A model generated the notes under the pieces. The model made no database searches and was not told where the DNA came from. It worked only from the letters and a program-made list of their open reading frames with translations. A DNA stretch of 37,022 nt, from IMG/VR virus record IMGVR_UViG_3300008107_000892, positions 1 to 37,022 of that record; one strand, written 5' to 3'. The DNA is from a virus. Position numbers and translations under genes: made by a program. Every line of letters begins with the position of its first letter. Positions within the stretch are counted from its first letter, which is position 1. Of this stretch, positions 28,269 through 36,976 are shown one piece after another.

Positions 28269-28350
28269 TGGGCAGGGAGGGATTTGAACCCCCGTAGGCA
28301 GAGCCAGCGGATTTACAGTCCGCCTCCATTAACCACTCGGACACCTACCC
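28269..28350 (-). tRNA. tRNA-Tyr (anticodon GTA)
   Basis: Acceptor GGGTAGG with CCTGCCC, anticodon arm GCGGA-CTGTAAA-TCCGC, long variable arm, T-loop TTCAAAT. 82 nt. Confidence 0.94.
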
Positions 28351-28359
28351 GATAACAAA

Positions 28360-28388
28360 ATGTTACCACACATTCATCCAGTTGTCAA
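28360..28388 (-). promoter_or_regulatory. Sigma70-type promoter of tRNA-Tyr
   Basis: TTGACA (28388-28383), 17-nt spacer, TAACAT (28365-28360). The predicted start is within a few nt of the tRNA 5' end. A late box TATAAATA (28407-28400) lies just upstream. Confidence 0.7.
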
Positions 28389-28414
28389 GGTGCTTGGGAT
28401 ATTTATAAAACTTA

Positions 28415-29107
28415 TCAGGGCTGGAAAACCCTACCCCATCCATCGTTTCTGTTTGGACACCATCTACGCATTAGATCAGTTCTCTTATATACAGCTCCTT
28501 TACCATTAGTTACTGCTCCAGTATAACCATCATTAAGTGAACCGTATGGATCATTGACTACATAATCTCCTGCTGGAGTTTTACCAATTACTACAACCAT
28601 GTGCCCACCAGTAGGATTAGATAAAGAGCCACGGTGCAGGATACCAATAACGATAGGTCTTTGAGCAGCAAGCTCACGATCAAGATCATTAAAAGTGAGA
28701 TTGTAACTAAAGTGTGACTTAATACCATAGCTTGCGAGAACTTTGGTCTGAACCAAATGATCAGTTGTATCACCGATTGTAAATACTTTCTGAACATATG
28801 CATCATCACCTTTAGGTCCTTTTAAAGTGCCTGGTTTAAAATACTCAAGACACATAGCACAAGCAGAGCTGTTACAAGTACGGTTAGCATCTCTGTAATT
28901 ATCAGTTTGAGGAAAGAATGGAACTTCTAGGATATTTGATTTTGGTTTATCTGGTTTAGTCCTAAAGATTCTAACCCAGTTAGCTTCATCCTGCATTAGG
29001 TCTTGAGCTTTGAGAACTAGATCCTTTTCAAATTGCTCTACCGCAGCTACATGCTTTGGATTAGTTTCGTCGTAGTGTTTAAAGAAATTGTGTAAATCAA
29101 TCTGCAT
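28415..29107 (-). CDS. C39-like cysteine peptidase
   Basis: The 230-residue protein starts at ATG 29107 with GGAG upstream. It has the papain-like C39 triad: Cys in NRTCNSSACAMC (about 75), His in GGHMVVVIG (about 170) and Asp in YVVNDPYGS (about 185). Such domains process peptides or cross-links. In phages they occur in lysins and virion proteins. No signal peptide is seen. The start overlaps the stop of the upstream nuclease gene, and the first 60 residues are helical. Confidence 0.7.
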   Translation of the reverse strand: MQIDLHNFFKHYDETNPKHVAAVEQFEKDLVLKAQDLMQDEANWVRIFRTKPDKPKSNILEVPFFPQTDNYRDANRTCNSSACAMCLEYFKPGTLKGPKGDDAYVQKVFTIGDTTDHLVQTKVLASYGIKSHFSYNLTFNDLDRELAAQRPIVIGILHRGSLSNPTGGHMVVVIGKTPAGDYVVNDPYGSLNDGYTGAVTNGKGAVYKRTDLMRRWCPNRNDGWGRVFQP

Positions 29108-29441
29108 TGGTCTCTCCGAATAGTTTGATAAAGTACTCTGCATCAACAACGACTAAAGGTTTCTTGTGATTCTTTTTCATAACAACAATAGGTTCATAAT
29201 CACCTGAATTAGCTTTAGCTTGATCATAAGCCTCCCATACATTCAACTTCTCAACATTCTTACATTCAATTGAAAAAGGAAACTTAGCTCTAGCAGCTCT
29301 GGCCATGATCAAATCTTCACCACCCGCACCCATAGATCTTGATTCAATATCTTCAGGATGTACATCTAGTTGTTCTATGAGTTGATCTCTAACCCATTTC
29401 TGTAGATTCCTACCTTTAGCTTTAGCACTCTGAGGTTTCAT
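29097..29441 (-). CDS. Holliday-junction-resolvase-like PD-(D/E)XK nuclease
   Basis: The 114-residue protein has the pattern GRNLQKWVRDQLIEQL (helix with basic face), SRSMGAGGEDLIMA (Asp, about 47) and FSIECKNVEK (E-x-K, about 58-60), then KKPLVVVDAEYF. This is the order of small phage resolvase/endonucleases of the PD-(D/E)XK fold. It may resolve branched DNA before packaging. It is first in a two-gene unit with the C39-like gene, behind a perfect promoter (29493-29521). Confidence 0.65.
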   Translation of the reverse strand: MKPQSAKAKGRNLQKWVRDQLIEQLDVHPEDIESRSMGAGGEDLIMARAARAKFPFSIECKNVEKLNVWEAYDQAKANSGDYEPIVVMKKNHKKPLVVVDAEYFIKLFGETNAD

Positions 29442-29492
29442 AATATATCTCTAAGTAATATCTAAGATATTTATCTGAACCCTGACAGAGTT

Positions 29493-29521
29493 ATTATACA
29501 GGGTTTTAAGGGTCTTGTCAA
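29493..29521 (-). promoter_or_regulatory. Consensus sigma70-type promoter of the nuclease/C39 unit
   Basis: TTGACA (29521-29516), 17-nt spacer, TATAAT (29498-29493), followed about 20 nt later by a GATAAATA late-type box. Confidence 0.8.
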
Positions 29522-29530
29522 GCCCCCCTA

Positions 29531-29596
29531 TCAAAAATCCCTAAAAGGCCAGAAAACATGCTTTTTTTCTACGGTTTTACTAGGGTTCTCAGCCAT
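29531..29596 (-). CDS. Possible 21-residue peptide after terminator
   Basis: ATG at 29596 touches a terminator T-run and opens MAENPSKTVEKKHVFWPFRDF with TGA at 29531. There is no ribosome-binding site apart from the T-run, so this is weak. It is listed because two other genes begin the same way. Confidence 0.25.
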   Translation of the reverse strand: MAENPSKTVEKKHVFWPFRDF

Positions 29597-29621
29597 AAAA
29601 AAAGAGACCCCATAGGGTCTC
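29597..29621 (-). terminator. Intrinsic terminator downstream of the 431-residue gene
   Basis: GAGACCC pairs with GGGTCTC (loop CATA) and is followed by TTTTTTT on the minus strand. Confidence 0.85.
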
Positions 29622-29643
29622 AGGAAAAGGTTTGAGCTTAAAA

Positions 29644-30939
29644 TCAGCCTTCTAGAATCTCAGAGATCCATGCATCTGACATGTTAGCCATGATAGATTG
29701 AGCATCTTCTGGAGTATCGGCATAGCCTTCATCTAGGAGATGAGCAAGAACTACATCATAAAGATCTTCTCTTTCTTCTGAATAATAGTTTTCAACAATC
29801 TGATTTACTTCATGATCGCTAAATGAATCGAGAACTTCAACTGCCTGGTCAAAGGTTTCAGCATAACCTTCGTTAATTAGATATTCAAGAATATAATCAA
29901 AATTCTCACCGAGTCTATCAGCAAGTTTTCTATTCCATGCTGCGGATGCAAACTGATAATTTCCTTTGGTAAATGGTTTACCTTTTTTAGTAAGTTTAGC
30001 TGGAGGAAGTGCTTTTACAGATGAAGAAGATGTAGTACCACTTTTGTTCCCAACACCTGCATTCCTATAAGGAGCAGGAGATCTTGGACCTTTTGGTGCT
30101 GGAGATGGACCTTGTTGGGGTTTGAATGTTCTGTTTACATTCTGTCCACCAGGTCTCCAAGTTGGTTTTGATGATGATGATGATGCTGGTTTTGGACCCT
30201 GCTGAGGTTTGAATGTTCTGTTTACATTCTGTCCACCAGGTCTCCATGTTGGTTTTGATGATGATGCTGATGATGATGGTTTTGATTCAAACTCAGAAGT
30301 ATCCGCACGTCTTGCAGCAGAAGCTTGGGCTCTTGCTGCTCTTCTCATTTGACGACCAGTTTCTCTTGCCTTTGCTTCCTTTGCTGCTTGTCCACTAAAT
30401 TCTTTCTTGGCAGCACTATACCCAGCTTTTGCGGATTTTTTAACATTACTCAAAAATCCTTTAACTTTCTCCTTGGCAGATGATAGTTTGCGTCCAACTT
30501 CAGCAGCGCCTCCCATAGCAGCAGAAGCAGCACCAGCACCTAAAGTCTTTGCTCTATCTGCAATATTACGACCAGCACGAACTGCAGCAACTTGCATTCT
30601 TTTTATTGCATGTTTTCTGCCAACTCTTTCACGCTCAGCAGACTTTTCTCTCTTTGCGGTTGCCGCTGCGGATTTTCTCTCACGAGTTGCTTTGTTTTGC
30701 AGTCTATTCATTCTTTCCATTTCACTTTCTTCGGAAAGAATCTGAGAGTCAAGTAATTGCACACACTCGTTAAGTTTGAACTCACCTTCAGAAAAAATGG
30801 CTTCCATAATTATGGTAAGCTCATTATCGGAAAGATCATCAACAAATGATAAATCTTCTTCAACTGCGAAAATATCTTCTCTTAGTTCGTCGTCATATAC
30901 GGCGAAGTAAGACTCATAAAGTTTTTGGGTACTTGTCAT
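29644..30939 (-). CDS. Large repeat-bearing basic protein, probable virion-internal
   Basis: The 431-residue protein is acidic at both ends and very basic in the middle. Residues about 1-70 and 345-431 are helical and acidic (LREDIFAVEEDLSFVDDL; DYILEYLINEGYAETFDQAVEVL, repeated as DVVLAHLLDEGYADTPEDAQSI). The middle is Lys/Arg/Ala-rich (about 75-215) and then carries two copies of a Ser-rich WRPGGQNVNRTF unit. This is the charge plan of a DNA-binding head protein. A late box lies 32 nt upstream of the ATG. No family is certain. Confidence 0.6.
   Translation of the reverse strand: MTSTQKLYESYFAVYDDELREDIFAVEEDLSFVDDLSDNELTIIMEAIFSEGEFKLNECVQLLDSQILSEESEMERMNRLQNKATRERKSAAATAKREKSAERERVGRKHAIKRMQVAAVRAGRNIADRAKTLGAGAASAAMGGAAEVGRKLSSAKEKVKGFLSNVKKSAKAGYSAAKKEFSGQAAKEAKARETGRQMRRAARAQASAARRADTSEFESKPSSSASSSKPTWRPGGQNVNRTFKPQQGPKPASSSSSKPTWRPGGQNVNRTFKPQQGPSPAPKGPRSPAPYRNAGVGNKSGTTSSSSVKALPPAKLTKKGKPFTKGNYQFASAAWNRKLADRLGENFDYILEYLINEGYAETFDQAVEVLDSFSDHEVNQIVENYYSEEREDLYDVVLAHLLDEGYADTPEDAQSIMANMSDAWISEILEG
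30105..30292 (-). repeat. 87-bp tandem coding repeat, two copies
   Basis: The unit encoding Ser-rich KPTWRPGGQNVNRTFKPQQG occurs twice with an 87-bp period (for example GGTCTCCA at 30152 and 30239 on the plus strand). Runs of TGA triplets on the plus strand (Ser codons TCA on the gene strand) flank each copy. Confidence 0.85.
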
Positions 30940-30970
30940 TGGAGTTTCTATAAATGTTACTTTATAGTAT

Positions 30971-30978
30971 TATTTATA
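30971..30978 (-). promoter_or_regulatory. Late box of the 431-residue gene
   Basis: TATAAATA on the minus strand, 31 nt before the ATG at 30939, in the short gap after nrdB. Confidence 0.6.
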
Positions 30979-30994
30979 AAAACTCCGGCATTGA

Positions 30995-32158
30995 CTAAAG
31001 TTTAAATCCAGAGAAAGTATCGTTTTTCATATCTTGTTTAATGCCACCAATAACATACGATTCAATCTCTGTTTCTTGTGGAGCATTCTGCATCATCTTA
31101 GAATTGAGCCAATGCTCAGTCCAGGGAAGAGGATTGTTTGACATAGAAATATCAAACTCTGGCTTTAGTCCAAGAGCTTTCATCCTACGGTTTGCAATAT
31201 ACTCAACATATGAAGACAATAGTTTTGCATTCAAGCCAATCATGGAACCATCCTTGAACAGATACTCTGCCCAAGCTTTCTCTTCATTTACTGCACGAAG
31301 GTACATCTGACGTACATTGTCTTGCTCCTCTTCAATGATTTCTAGCATCTGCGGATCATCACCATTCTTCCAGTTCTTGATGATATTCTGGGTGATGACT
31401 AGATGCTGAGATTCATCACGAGCAATTAGGCCAATGATCTTTGCAGATCCTTCCATGAGTTTTAGTTCACCAAATGCAAATGAACATGCAAATGAAACAT
31501 AGAATCGAATGCCCTCAAGAATATTCACATTCATGACAGCACGATATAGTTTACGCTTCAGTTCTTTGAGTTCAATCTTTGCAGTAGTATGATCTCCTAG
31601 TTCCCATAGCTTACCACCACCCCATTGCTGAGCAGATTCGATGAGTTCATCGTAGGCTTGGGTTACACTAGTAGCACGTTCTAGAATCTTTTCATCATCT
31701 AGAATAGTATCAAATACTTCAGTTACATCAGAGTATACATTCTTGATAATGTATGTGTATGAGCGACTATGAATCATCTCCATAGTTTCCCAGATAGTCA
31801 TGCAAGCTTCTAGTTCAGGAAGGGAACAATATGGCAAAAATGCCATACCAGGACCACGACCCTGAACCGAGTCAAGCATGATCTGATACTTCAGGTTTGA
31901 AGTGAAGATATGCTTTTGTTCAGGGCGAAGTGTTTGATAGTCTGCACGATCTTTTTGGAGGGAGACCTCCTCTGGTCTCCAGAAATATCCAAGCTGCTGT
32001 TGTGTTAGCTTTTCAAAGATAGGATACTTGTATGAATCATACCTTTGAACTCCAAGAGGAGCACCAAAAAACATTGGTTGCTTTTTGGTGTCTACATGAT
32101 TGCTGTTGAATACGGTCATACCCTTGATTTCACTGTTGGTATTTTTGATAAATTGCAT
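30995..32158 (-). CDS. nrdB: Ribonucleotide reductase small subunit NrdB
   Basis: The 387-residue protein (T4 NrdB is 388) starts at ATG 32158 with AAGGAG upstream. The di-iron ligands are visible in order: D/E in YLSxL..E-type segment LPELEACMTIWETMEMIHSRSY (E, E, H; about 95-120), the radical Tyr region RSYTYIIKNVY, and the second set in ARDESQHLVITQNI (E, H). It makes the tyrosyl radical used by NrdA. The C-terminus carries DTFSGFKL. It lies 11 nt after nrdA. Confidence 0.93.
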   Translation of the reverse strand: MQFIKNTNSEIKGMTVFNSNHVDTKKQPMFFGAPLGVQRYDSYKYPIFEKLTQQQLGYFWRPEEVSLQKDRADYQTLRPEQKHIFTSNLKYQIMLDSVQGRGPGMAFLPYCSLPELEACMTIWETMEMIHSRSYTYIIKNVYSDVTEVFDTILDDEKILERATSVTQAYDELIESAQQWGGGKLWELGDHTTAKIELKELKRKLYRAVMNVNILEGIRFYVSFACSFAFGELKLMEGSAKIIGLIARDESQHLVITQNIIKNWKNGDDPQMLEIIEEEQDNVRQMYLRAVNEEKAWAEYLFKDGSMIGLNAKLLSSYVEYIANRRMKALGLKPEFDISMSNNPLPWTEHWLNSKMMQNAPQETEIESYVIGGIKQDMKNDTFSGFKL

Positions 32159-32169
32159 GTAAGTTCTCC

Positions 32170-34470
32170 TTAGATTTTGCAGCTTTCGCAATCGTCGTCT
32201 GATTCTAGTTGACTTAGTAATTGAGTTAGAGCTTCACCCTTTTCTTCTACATCGCCATCAGACTTACTATCATATGTGTTTTGATAATAGCTTGTCTTCC
32301 AACCATACTTGTATGTTGATAGAAGATCTTGAGCCATAACAGATACTGGAACTTCATTGTCTGGATAGTTTTCTGGATTGTAACTCCAGTTACCAGAGAT
32401 TGCTTGATCAAAAAACTTTTGCATCACAGCAACAATATTAATGTAACCAGTGTTACTAGGCATATCCCAAAGAAGTGTATAATTCTTCTTGAGAGATTGG
32501 TAGCTTGGGACAATTTGCTTAAGTGGCCCTTTCTTTGATTTCTTAACGGACAGGTAATCTCTAGGTGGCTCGATTCCATTTGTTTCGTTTGACACAACGG
32601 AACTGCTCTCCGATGGCATTTGTGCGGACAGTGTTGAGTGCCTGAGACCGTGAGCCAAGATGGATGTTCTAAGTGTTTCCCAATCATAGTTAAGATTATT
32701 CTGTACGATTTCGTCTACATCTTTCTTGTATGTATCAATCGGAAGAATACCTTGGGAATACTTAGTACGATCAAAGTAATCACACTTACCCTTTTCAATA
32801 GCAAGTTGATTGGATGCCTTGAGAAGATAATACTGGAATGCTTCAGTTAGATCATGTACTAGTTTCCATGATTGAGGATCTTCATATTTCACTCCATTGC
32901 GAGCAAGGAAATGAGCCAGACCAATATAACCAACACCAAGAGAACGACGTGCCTTGGTTGAAATACGTGCAGCTTCGATTGGATAGTCTTGATAATCAAT
33001 CAGTTCATCCAGAGCACGAATTGAAAGATCACATAGTTCTTCCATCTCATCAAAGTTGCTGATCTTACCTACATTGATTGCAGATAGAATACAAAGTGCA
33101 ATTTCACCTTTTGAATCATCAATATGATCAATAGGAACTGTGGGAAGTGTAATCTCTTGGCAGAGATTAGACATATTTACTTTGTCAAGGAAGGAAGAGT
33201 GTGAGTTGCAATGGTCAATATTCATGATGTAAATACGACCAGTTTCTGCACGTTCCTTGAGGATATTTAGAAATAGTTCCTGAGCGCCGATAGTTTTTCT
33301 TGGAATAGTTGTATCTCGTTCGTAAGATACGTATAGCTCGTCAAATCTATCAGTGCCAAAAGCATCATACAGACCAGGAACGTCGTGTGGAGAGAAGAGT
33401 GTAACTTCTCCGTTTTGAATGAATCGTTCATAGAAGAGTTTGCTGATTTGGATACTGTAGTCTAGCTTACGAACACGGTTATCCTCGGTTCCCTTATTGT
33501 TTTTTAATACAATGATATCTTCTATTTCTTGATGCCAAATAGGGAAGTGAACAGTTGCCGAGCCACCACGGATGCCGTTTTGAGTGCAACATCTGACCGT
33601 CGCTTCAAATTTCTTGAGGAAGGGAATAACTCCTGTATGGGCAACCTCTCCACCACGAATTTTGCTATTGATACCCCGGATTCGGCCTGCGTTGATACCG
33701 ATTCCAGCACGCTGAGCCACATAACGGCCAATAGCCATGTCAGAGCTGAAGATAGAATTGAGAGAATCGTTAGAATCAATAAGCACGCAAGAAGCAAATT
33801 GACGAAGAGGGGTCCTAACACCTGCCATAATTGGTGTTGGAATGTTAATTCGGTGCTTGGAGATTGCGTTGTAGTATCGTTTGACATAATCTAGTCTTGT
33901 TTCCTTTGGATATTCTGCAAACATAGCTGCAGAAATTAGCATGTACATGTACTGAGGAGTTTCATAGATTTGCTTTGAACTCCTATCCTGTACCAAATAT
34001 TTGTCTACTACTTGACGAAGACCGGCATAAGTAAAAATATAGTCTCGCTCATGATCAATCCAAGAATTAATCTTGTCCCATTCATCATCAGTATACTTAC
34101 CAGAAAGGGATTTATCATAAACACCTTTCATAATTCCCTGGTATAGGTGATCACCTATTGAGGGGAAACCGTTTTTCCAATTAGCTCCAAAGACTTGCTT
34201 ATATAAACCGAAAAGCAAGAGACGAGCAGCAACATACTGATAATTTGGATTATCGAGACTGATAAGGTCGCTAGCTGACCTAACCAGGATTTCTTGGATT
34301 TCATCTGTTGTAATCCCATCATAAAATTGAAGACCGGATTGAATCTCAACTTGGGATGCACTAACACCAGCTAACCCACCACAAGCACATTCAACCATAT
34401 TATGAATCTTATCTAAATCTAGAGATTCAAAAGTACCATTACGTTTTTTAACTTTAGTACCGTTACTCAT
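32170..34470 (-). CDS. nrdA: Ribonucleotide reductase large subunit NrdA
   Basis: The 766-residue protein converts ribonucleotides to deoxyribonucleotides. It has an N-terminal ATP-cone (KKRNGTFESLDLDKIHNMV), FASCVLIDSNDSL with the redox Cys (about 210), MSNLCQEITLPT with active-site Cys, MPSESSSVVSNETNGIEPPR substrate loop, and a C-terminal DDDCESCKI redox pair. The ATG at 34470 overlaps the gp61 stop (ATGA) with GGAAG upstream. An ATG 4 codons earlier is possible. All catalytic positions are intact, unlike those of the auxiliary genes. Confidence 0.95.
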   Translation of the reverse strand: MSNGTKVKKRNGTFESLDLDKIHNMVECACGGLAGVSASQVEIQSGLQFYDGITTDEIQEILVRSASDLISLDNPNYQYVAARLLLFGLYKQVFGANWKNGFPSIGDHLYQGIMKGVYDKSLSGKYTDDEWDKINSWIDHERDYIFTYAGLRQVVDKYLVQDRSSKQIYETPQYMYMLISAAMFAEYPKETRLDYVKRYYNAISKHRINIPTPIMAGVRTPLRQFASCVLIDSNDSLNSIFSSDMAIGRYVAQRAGIGINAGRIRGINSKIRGGEVAHTGVIPFLKKFEATVRCCTQNGIRGGSATVHFPIWHQEIEDIIVLKNNKGTEDNRVRKLDYSIQISKLFYERFIQNGEVTLFSPHDVPGLYDAFGTDRFDELYVSYERDTTIPRKTIGAQELFLNILKERAETGRIYIMNIDHCNSHSSFLDKVNMSNLCQEITLPTVPIDHIDDSKGEIALCILSAINVGKISNFDEMEELCDLSIRALDELIDYQDYPIEAARISTKARRSLGVGYIGLAHFLARNGVKYEDPQSWKLVHDLTEAFQYYLLKASNQLAIEKGKCDYFDRTKYSQGILPIDTYKKDVDEIVQNNLNYDWETLRTSILAHGLRHSTLSAQMPSESSSVVSNETNGIEPPRDYLSVKKSKKGPLKQIVPSYQSLKKNYTLLWDMPSNTGYINIVAVMQKFFDQAISGNWSYNPENYPDNEVPVSVMAQDLLSTYKYGWKTSYYQNTYDSKSDGDVEEKGEALTQLLSQLESDDDCESCKI

Positions 34471-35447
34471 ACTTTCTTCCATGTAGTAAATTTAACTTTG
34501 GCTTCCAACCCTTGATATGTATTTTCTTTGATTATCTGCTGGGGGTTGAGACCAGCAATGATCATATCATTTATATCCTTTTCTTTAACTGAAGTTGGCC
34601 ATATAACTACTTGTTCTCCTGCACTGATAAGCTTGTCATAACGTTGAACTATTTGAAGATTGCGAGGTTCATTATCTAGAATAAAAACTCTATCTTTGTA
34701 AATAGATTTTTCTAGATGAACATCGGATCCACACATGGCGATTGCATTAGACAGAAAAAGAGAGTCGAAAGGACCCTCTGTGACATAGATGGTTTTGTCG
34801 AAATCTAAAGAATCAAGTCCAAATAGTTTAGCGTACTTATCATCCAGGATGGTAGTAATATAGCGTAGTTTTGCAGTTTTGTCAAGAGCCCTCCCCTGAA
34901 ATCCGAAAAGATTTCCACTTTTGGACATGAGGGGGATGATGATTCTAGACTCTTTAATTTTTGCTTCAGTTTTGGCCCACGCATGAAAATCCTCGGCGTA
35001 ATAGAACTTAGAAAAAAACTTTTCTGGAATCTGTCTGTTGAGAAGGTATTCTTTTGCTGGGTGTGAATTATTTAGTTCTGATATCTTTTCTAGCTCAGAC
35101 AATGGAGTTTTCTTGAAGACTGGCTTTTGAAACTCAAATTTAGGTTCTGCTGTATTTGAGCCACGACCAGTCAATCCAGATTTAAACCTTTCCATGACAT
35201 ATTCATCATGGATAGTAACATCTAGATCCTTTAGGAAATTAGCTAATGACCTTCCTACACCGCAGTTATGGCACTTAAATACCATATCTGCATTCTTTGC
35301 ATACAGGAATCCTCTAGCACGGTTTTTGTTTTTTGTGGAGTCTCCACAATAAGGACACCGAAAGTTATATAGATTTTCTTTCTTCTTTGTAAATTTGTTT
35401 AGTCTGGTTGAAATGAGGTTAATGTATTTGATGTCAATGTAACTCAT
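34467..35447 (-). CDS. 61: gp61 DNA primase
   Basis: The 326-residue protein (T4 gp61 is 342) has an N-terminal zinc site, FRCPYCGDSTKN and FKCHNCGVG (about 29-62), and a TOPRIM segment, IYVTEGPFDSLFLSNAI with VFILDNEP (about 215-260). It makes RNA primers for lagging-strand synthesis with the gp41 helicase. The ATG overlaps the upstream stop (ATGA, 35447/35444). Two consensus promoters flank it: one before the gene and one inside it that would serve nrdA. Confidence 0.93.
   Translation of the reverse strand: MSYIDIKYINLISTRLNKFTKKKENLYNFRCPYCGDSTKNKNRARGFLYAKNADMVFKCHNCGVGRSLANFLKDLDVTIHDEYVMERFKSGLTGRGSNTAEPKFEFQKPVFKKTPLSELEKISELNNSHPAKEYLLNRQIPEKFFSKFYYAEDFHAWAKTEAKIKESRIIIPLMSKSGNLFGFQGRALDKTAKLRYITTILDDKYAKLFGLDSLDFDKTIYVTEGPFDSLFLSNAIAMCGSDVHLEKSIYKDRVFILDNEPRNLQIVQRYDKLISAGEQVVIWPTSVKEKDINDMIIAGLNPQQIIKENTYQGLEAKVKFTTWKKV
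34857..34885 (-). promoter_or_regulatory. Sigma70-type promoter inside gp61, for nrdA-nrdB
   Basis: TTGACA (34885-34880), 17-nt spacer, TATATT (34862-34857), about 390 nt upstream of the nrdA ATG. Confidence 0.6.
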
Positions 35448-35860
35448 TTTTTGGTGGTGTGCTCAGTCCCTCCATTATAGGGCATTACGAGCATGTTGTC
35501 AATGAATGGGACCACCAGACCGACCACTAGGACAACTGCCCCTGAGATGGCGGCCACCTGCCACCTAAACTTTAATAAATCTCCAACTGTTTTTTCTACT
35601 TCTTCTACTCTTTCAATAACGTGTTTATGCTCTTCAGTATTACTTTTTTTGATATCCTGCACCATACTAATGATAACTTCATCAGATTTAGATGTTTGCT
35701 CTAGTCTTTCTTCATGAATAGCTAACATCTTACTGATTGTTTGACTAGTTTCACCGATCTTTTCTATTGCAGATTCAATCTTTCTCATCATTTTCTCGTA
35801 TATGCTTAGCTTCTCTTCTAGTAAAGCTAATTTAGTTTCTGTGGTTTGAGATTGAAACAT
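35444..35860 (-). CDS. Coiled-coil membrane-anchored protein
   Basis: The 138-residue protein has a long coiled coil (about 1-92; LALLEEKLSIYEKMMRKIESA, VIERVEEVEKTVGDL) and one transmembrane helix (VAAISGAVVLVVGLVVPFI, about 100-118), with a short polar tail. This layout is common in cyanophages without a known role. The last codons (IDNMLVMPYN) coincide with a perfect promoter for gp61. Confidence 0.65.
   Translation of the reverse strand: MFQSQTTETKLALLEEKLSIYEKMMRKIESAIEKIGETSQTISKMLAIHEERLEQTSKSDEVIISMVQDIKKSNTEEHKHVIERVEEVEKTVGDLLKFRWQVAAISGAVVLVVGLVVPFIDNMLVMPYNGGTEHTTKK
35474..35502 (-). promoter_or_regulatory. Consensus sigma70-type promoter for gp61, inside a CDS
   Basis: TTGACA (35502-35497), 17-nt spacer, TATAAT (35479-35474), within the last 20 codons of the coiled-coil gene. 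Confidence 0.8.
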
Positions 35861-35874
35861 GCATCTTCTCCTGT

Positions 35875-36075
35875 TTACTGAGCTGGTTGAACACCTCTAG
35901 TGGATGCAAATGTCGAAATCTTTTCAAATCCAGAAGAAGATGAATTGATTTCGTTTACCTTTTTTCTCTTTCTTTTTTTAGAGGCAGGAATTCCAGGTGG
36001 TTCTACACTTGGAGGTAAGGATACTGCAGATCCAGTTCCAACACTATTAGCAGCAACTTCTTCGTTATAATTCAT
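35875..36075 (-). CDS. Small low-complexity protein with basic patch
   Basis: The 66-residue protein is Ser/Pro-rich and disordered-looking, with a KKRKRKK patch (about 33-39) and no cysteine. The ATG overlaps the upstream stop (ATGA, 36075/36072). It may be a small virion or DNA-associated protein; nothing firmer can be said. Confidence 0.5.
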   Translation of the reverse strand: MNYNEEVAANSVGTGSAVSLPPSVEPPGIPASKKRKRKKVNEINSSSSGFEKISTFASTRGVQPAQ

Positions 36076-36434
36076 ATCTTATTAAGTTCTTCTAAACAAT
36101 AATTATCTGGATTAATGTGAGGGATAGTGTCTGGCTCTAACCTGTCTAAAAACACAATAAAGGATTTTAAATACGTCCAGTATTGAGTTTCAATTTTGAA
36201 AAACAGTAGAGGTGTGGCAGCATCACCAAAAATATTATAAACAACTATAATGTGATTTAACAAAAGATGAGTTTTCAGAATTCCAGTTTTATCATATCTT
36301 TTAAGTAATCTTTTGATATACTTAAATCGTTTTAGGTCTTCAAGAAAATCATCTTTTGTTAATGCATTTGGGTTGTCATAATGTTTGATCGCAAATAACA
36401 AAAAGTTATCATCATTCAATTCAGTAAATCTCAT
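36072..36434 (-). CDS. Conserved phage protein (T4-like structural neighbourhood)
   Basis: The 120-residue helical protein has the pattern MRFTELNDDNFLLFAIKHYDNP...FLEDLKRFKYIKRLLKRY, which I know from uncharacterised proteins of T4-like and pelagic phages encoded near structural genes. The C-terminal half is hydrophobic-helical (HLLLNHIIVVYNIFGD). It is 39 nt after the stop of the Ig-like virion gene. Confidence 0.7.
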   Translation of the reverse strand: MRFTELNDDNFLLFAIKHYDNPNALTKDDFLEDLKRFKYIKRLLKRYDKTGILKTHLLLNHIIVVYNIFGDAATPLLFFKIETQYWTYLKSFIVFLDRLEPDTIPHINPDNYCLEELNKI

Positions 36435-36472
36435 TTGTTATCAGGCATAAGTTAGGGTAGCTGAATTAGAGA

Positions 36473-36976
36473 TTACTTCGTTAGAGTTAGAGTATTTGTG
36501 GTAGCCCCAGTGTATACTCCAGCGTTTGTAATATTGGTCCAACGAGTTCCAGTTGGAGTCTGAACTTGCCACTGATAGGTAAGTGTACCAGGAGTTCCAG
36601 TCGTTGAAGTGGTAACTGCAAAAGTTCCGGTGAATGGAGTTGCTGCACCAGTTACGTTTGCTGGCTGAGCAGTGATAGTTACTGCAGATGCTACGTCAGC
36701 TGCGATTGTATCATCGGCCTGAGTTTCGTTAGCATTGGTATCTGGGTTTCCAAGTGCAACTAGCTTTTCTGCCTTGTGGCGAGTATTTCCTGCAGCATCA
36801 GTATAAGTAAAATATGACCACCAACCAGGACCATCAATACCACGTTGACGGTTTTCATTTAGTCTTGCTTCGGTTTCATCTACAAATACAATTGTTTTTG
36901 CTTGTGATGATGCAGCAATAGTTCTTTCGACTTTAGTTTTATTTGCGTTAGAGTCAGTTCTTCCGTATAGAGACAT
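36473..36976 (-). CDS. Virion structural protein with Ig-like C-terminus
   Basis: The 167-residue protein has a conserved cyanophage N-terminal domain (MSLYGRTDSNANKTKVER, TIVFVDETEARLNENR, PGWWSYFTYTDAAGNTRHKAE, about 1-75), then a Thr/Ala linker and an Ig-like region with TYQWQVQTPTG (about 95-167). Such domains decorate capsids or tails. The late box at 37011-37018 and AGAGGA before the ATG fit strong late expression. The Ig-like end is short and may be incomplete as a fold. Confidence 0.75.
   Translation of the reverse strand: MSLYGRTDSNANKTKVERTIAASSQAKTIVFVDETEARLNENRQRGIDGPGWWSYFTYTDAAGNTRHKAEKLVALGNPDTNANETQADDTIAADVASAVTITAQPANVTGAATPFTGTFAVTTSTTGTPGTLTYQWQVQTPTGTRWTNITNAGVYTGATTNTLTLTK

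Noticed and set aside
28150-28344. Upstream extension of the RlpA-like gene
   Set aside because: The extra codons run through tRNA-Tyr and its 3' stem; the signal peptide starts at 28149.
30105-30292. CRISPR-like repeat
   Set aside because: Only two in-frame copies inside a coding gene, with no spacers.
33522-33894. Open frames on both strands inside nrdA
   Set aside because: nrdA is clearly coding here and conserved; these are alternate-frame shadows.
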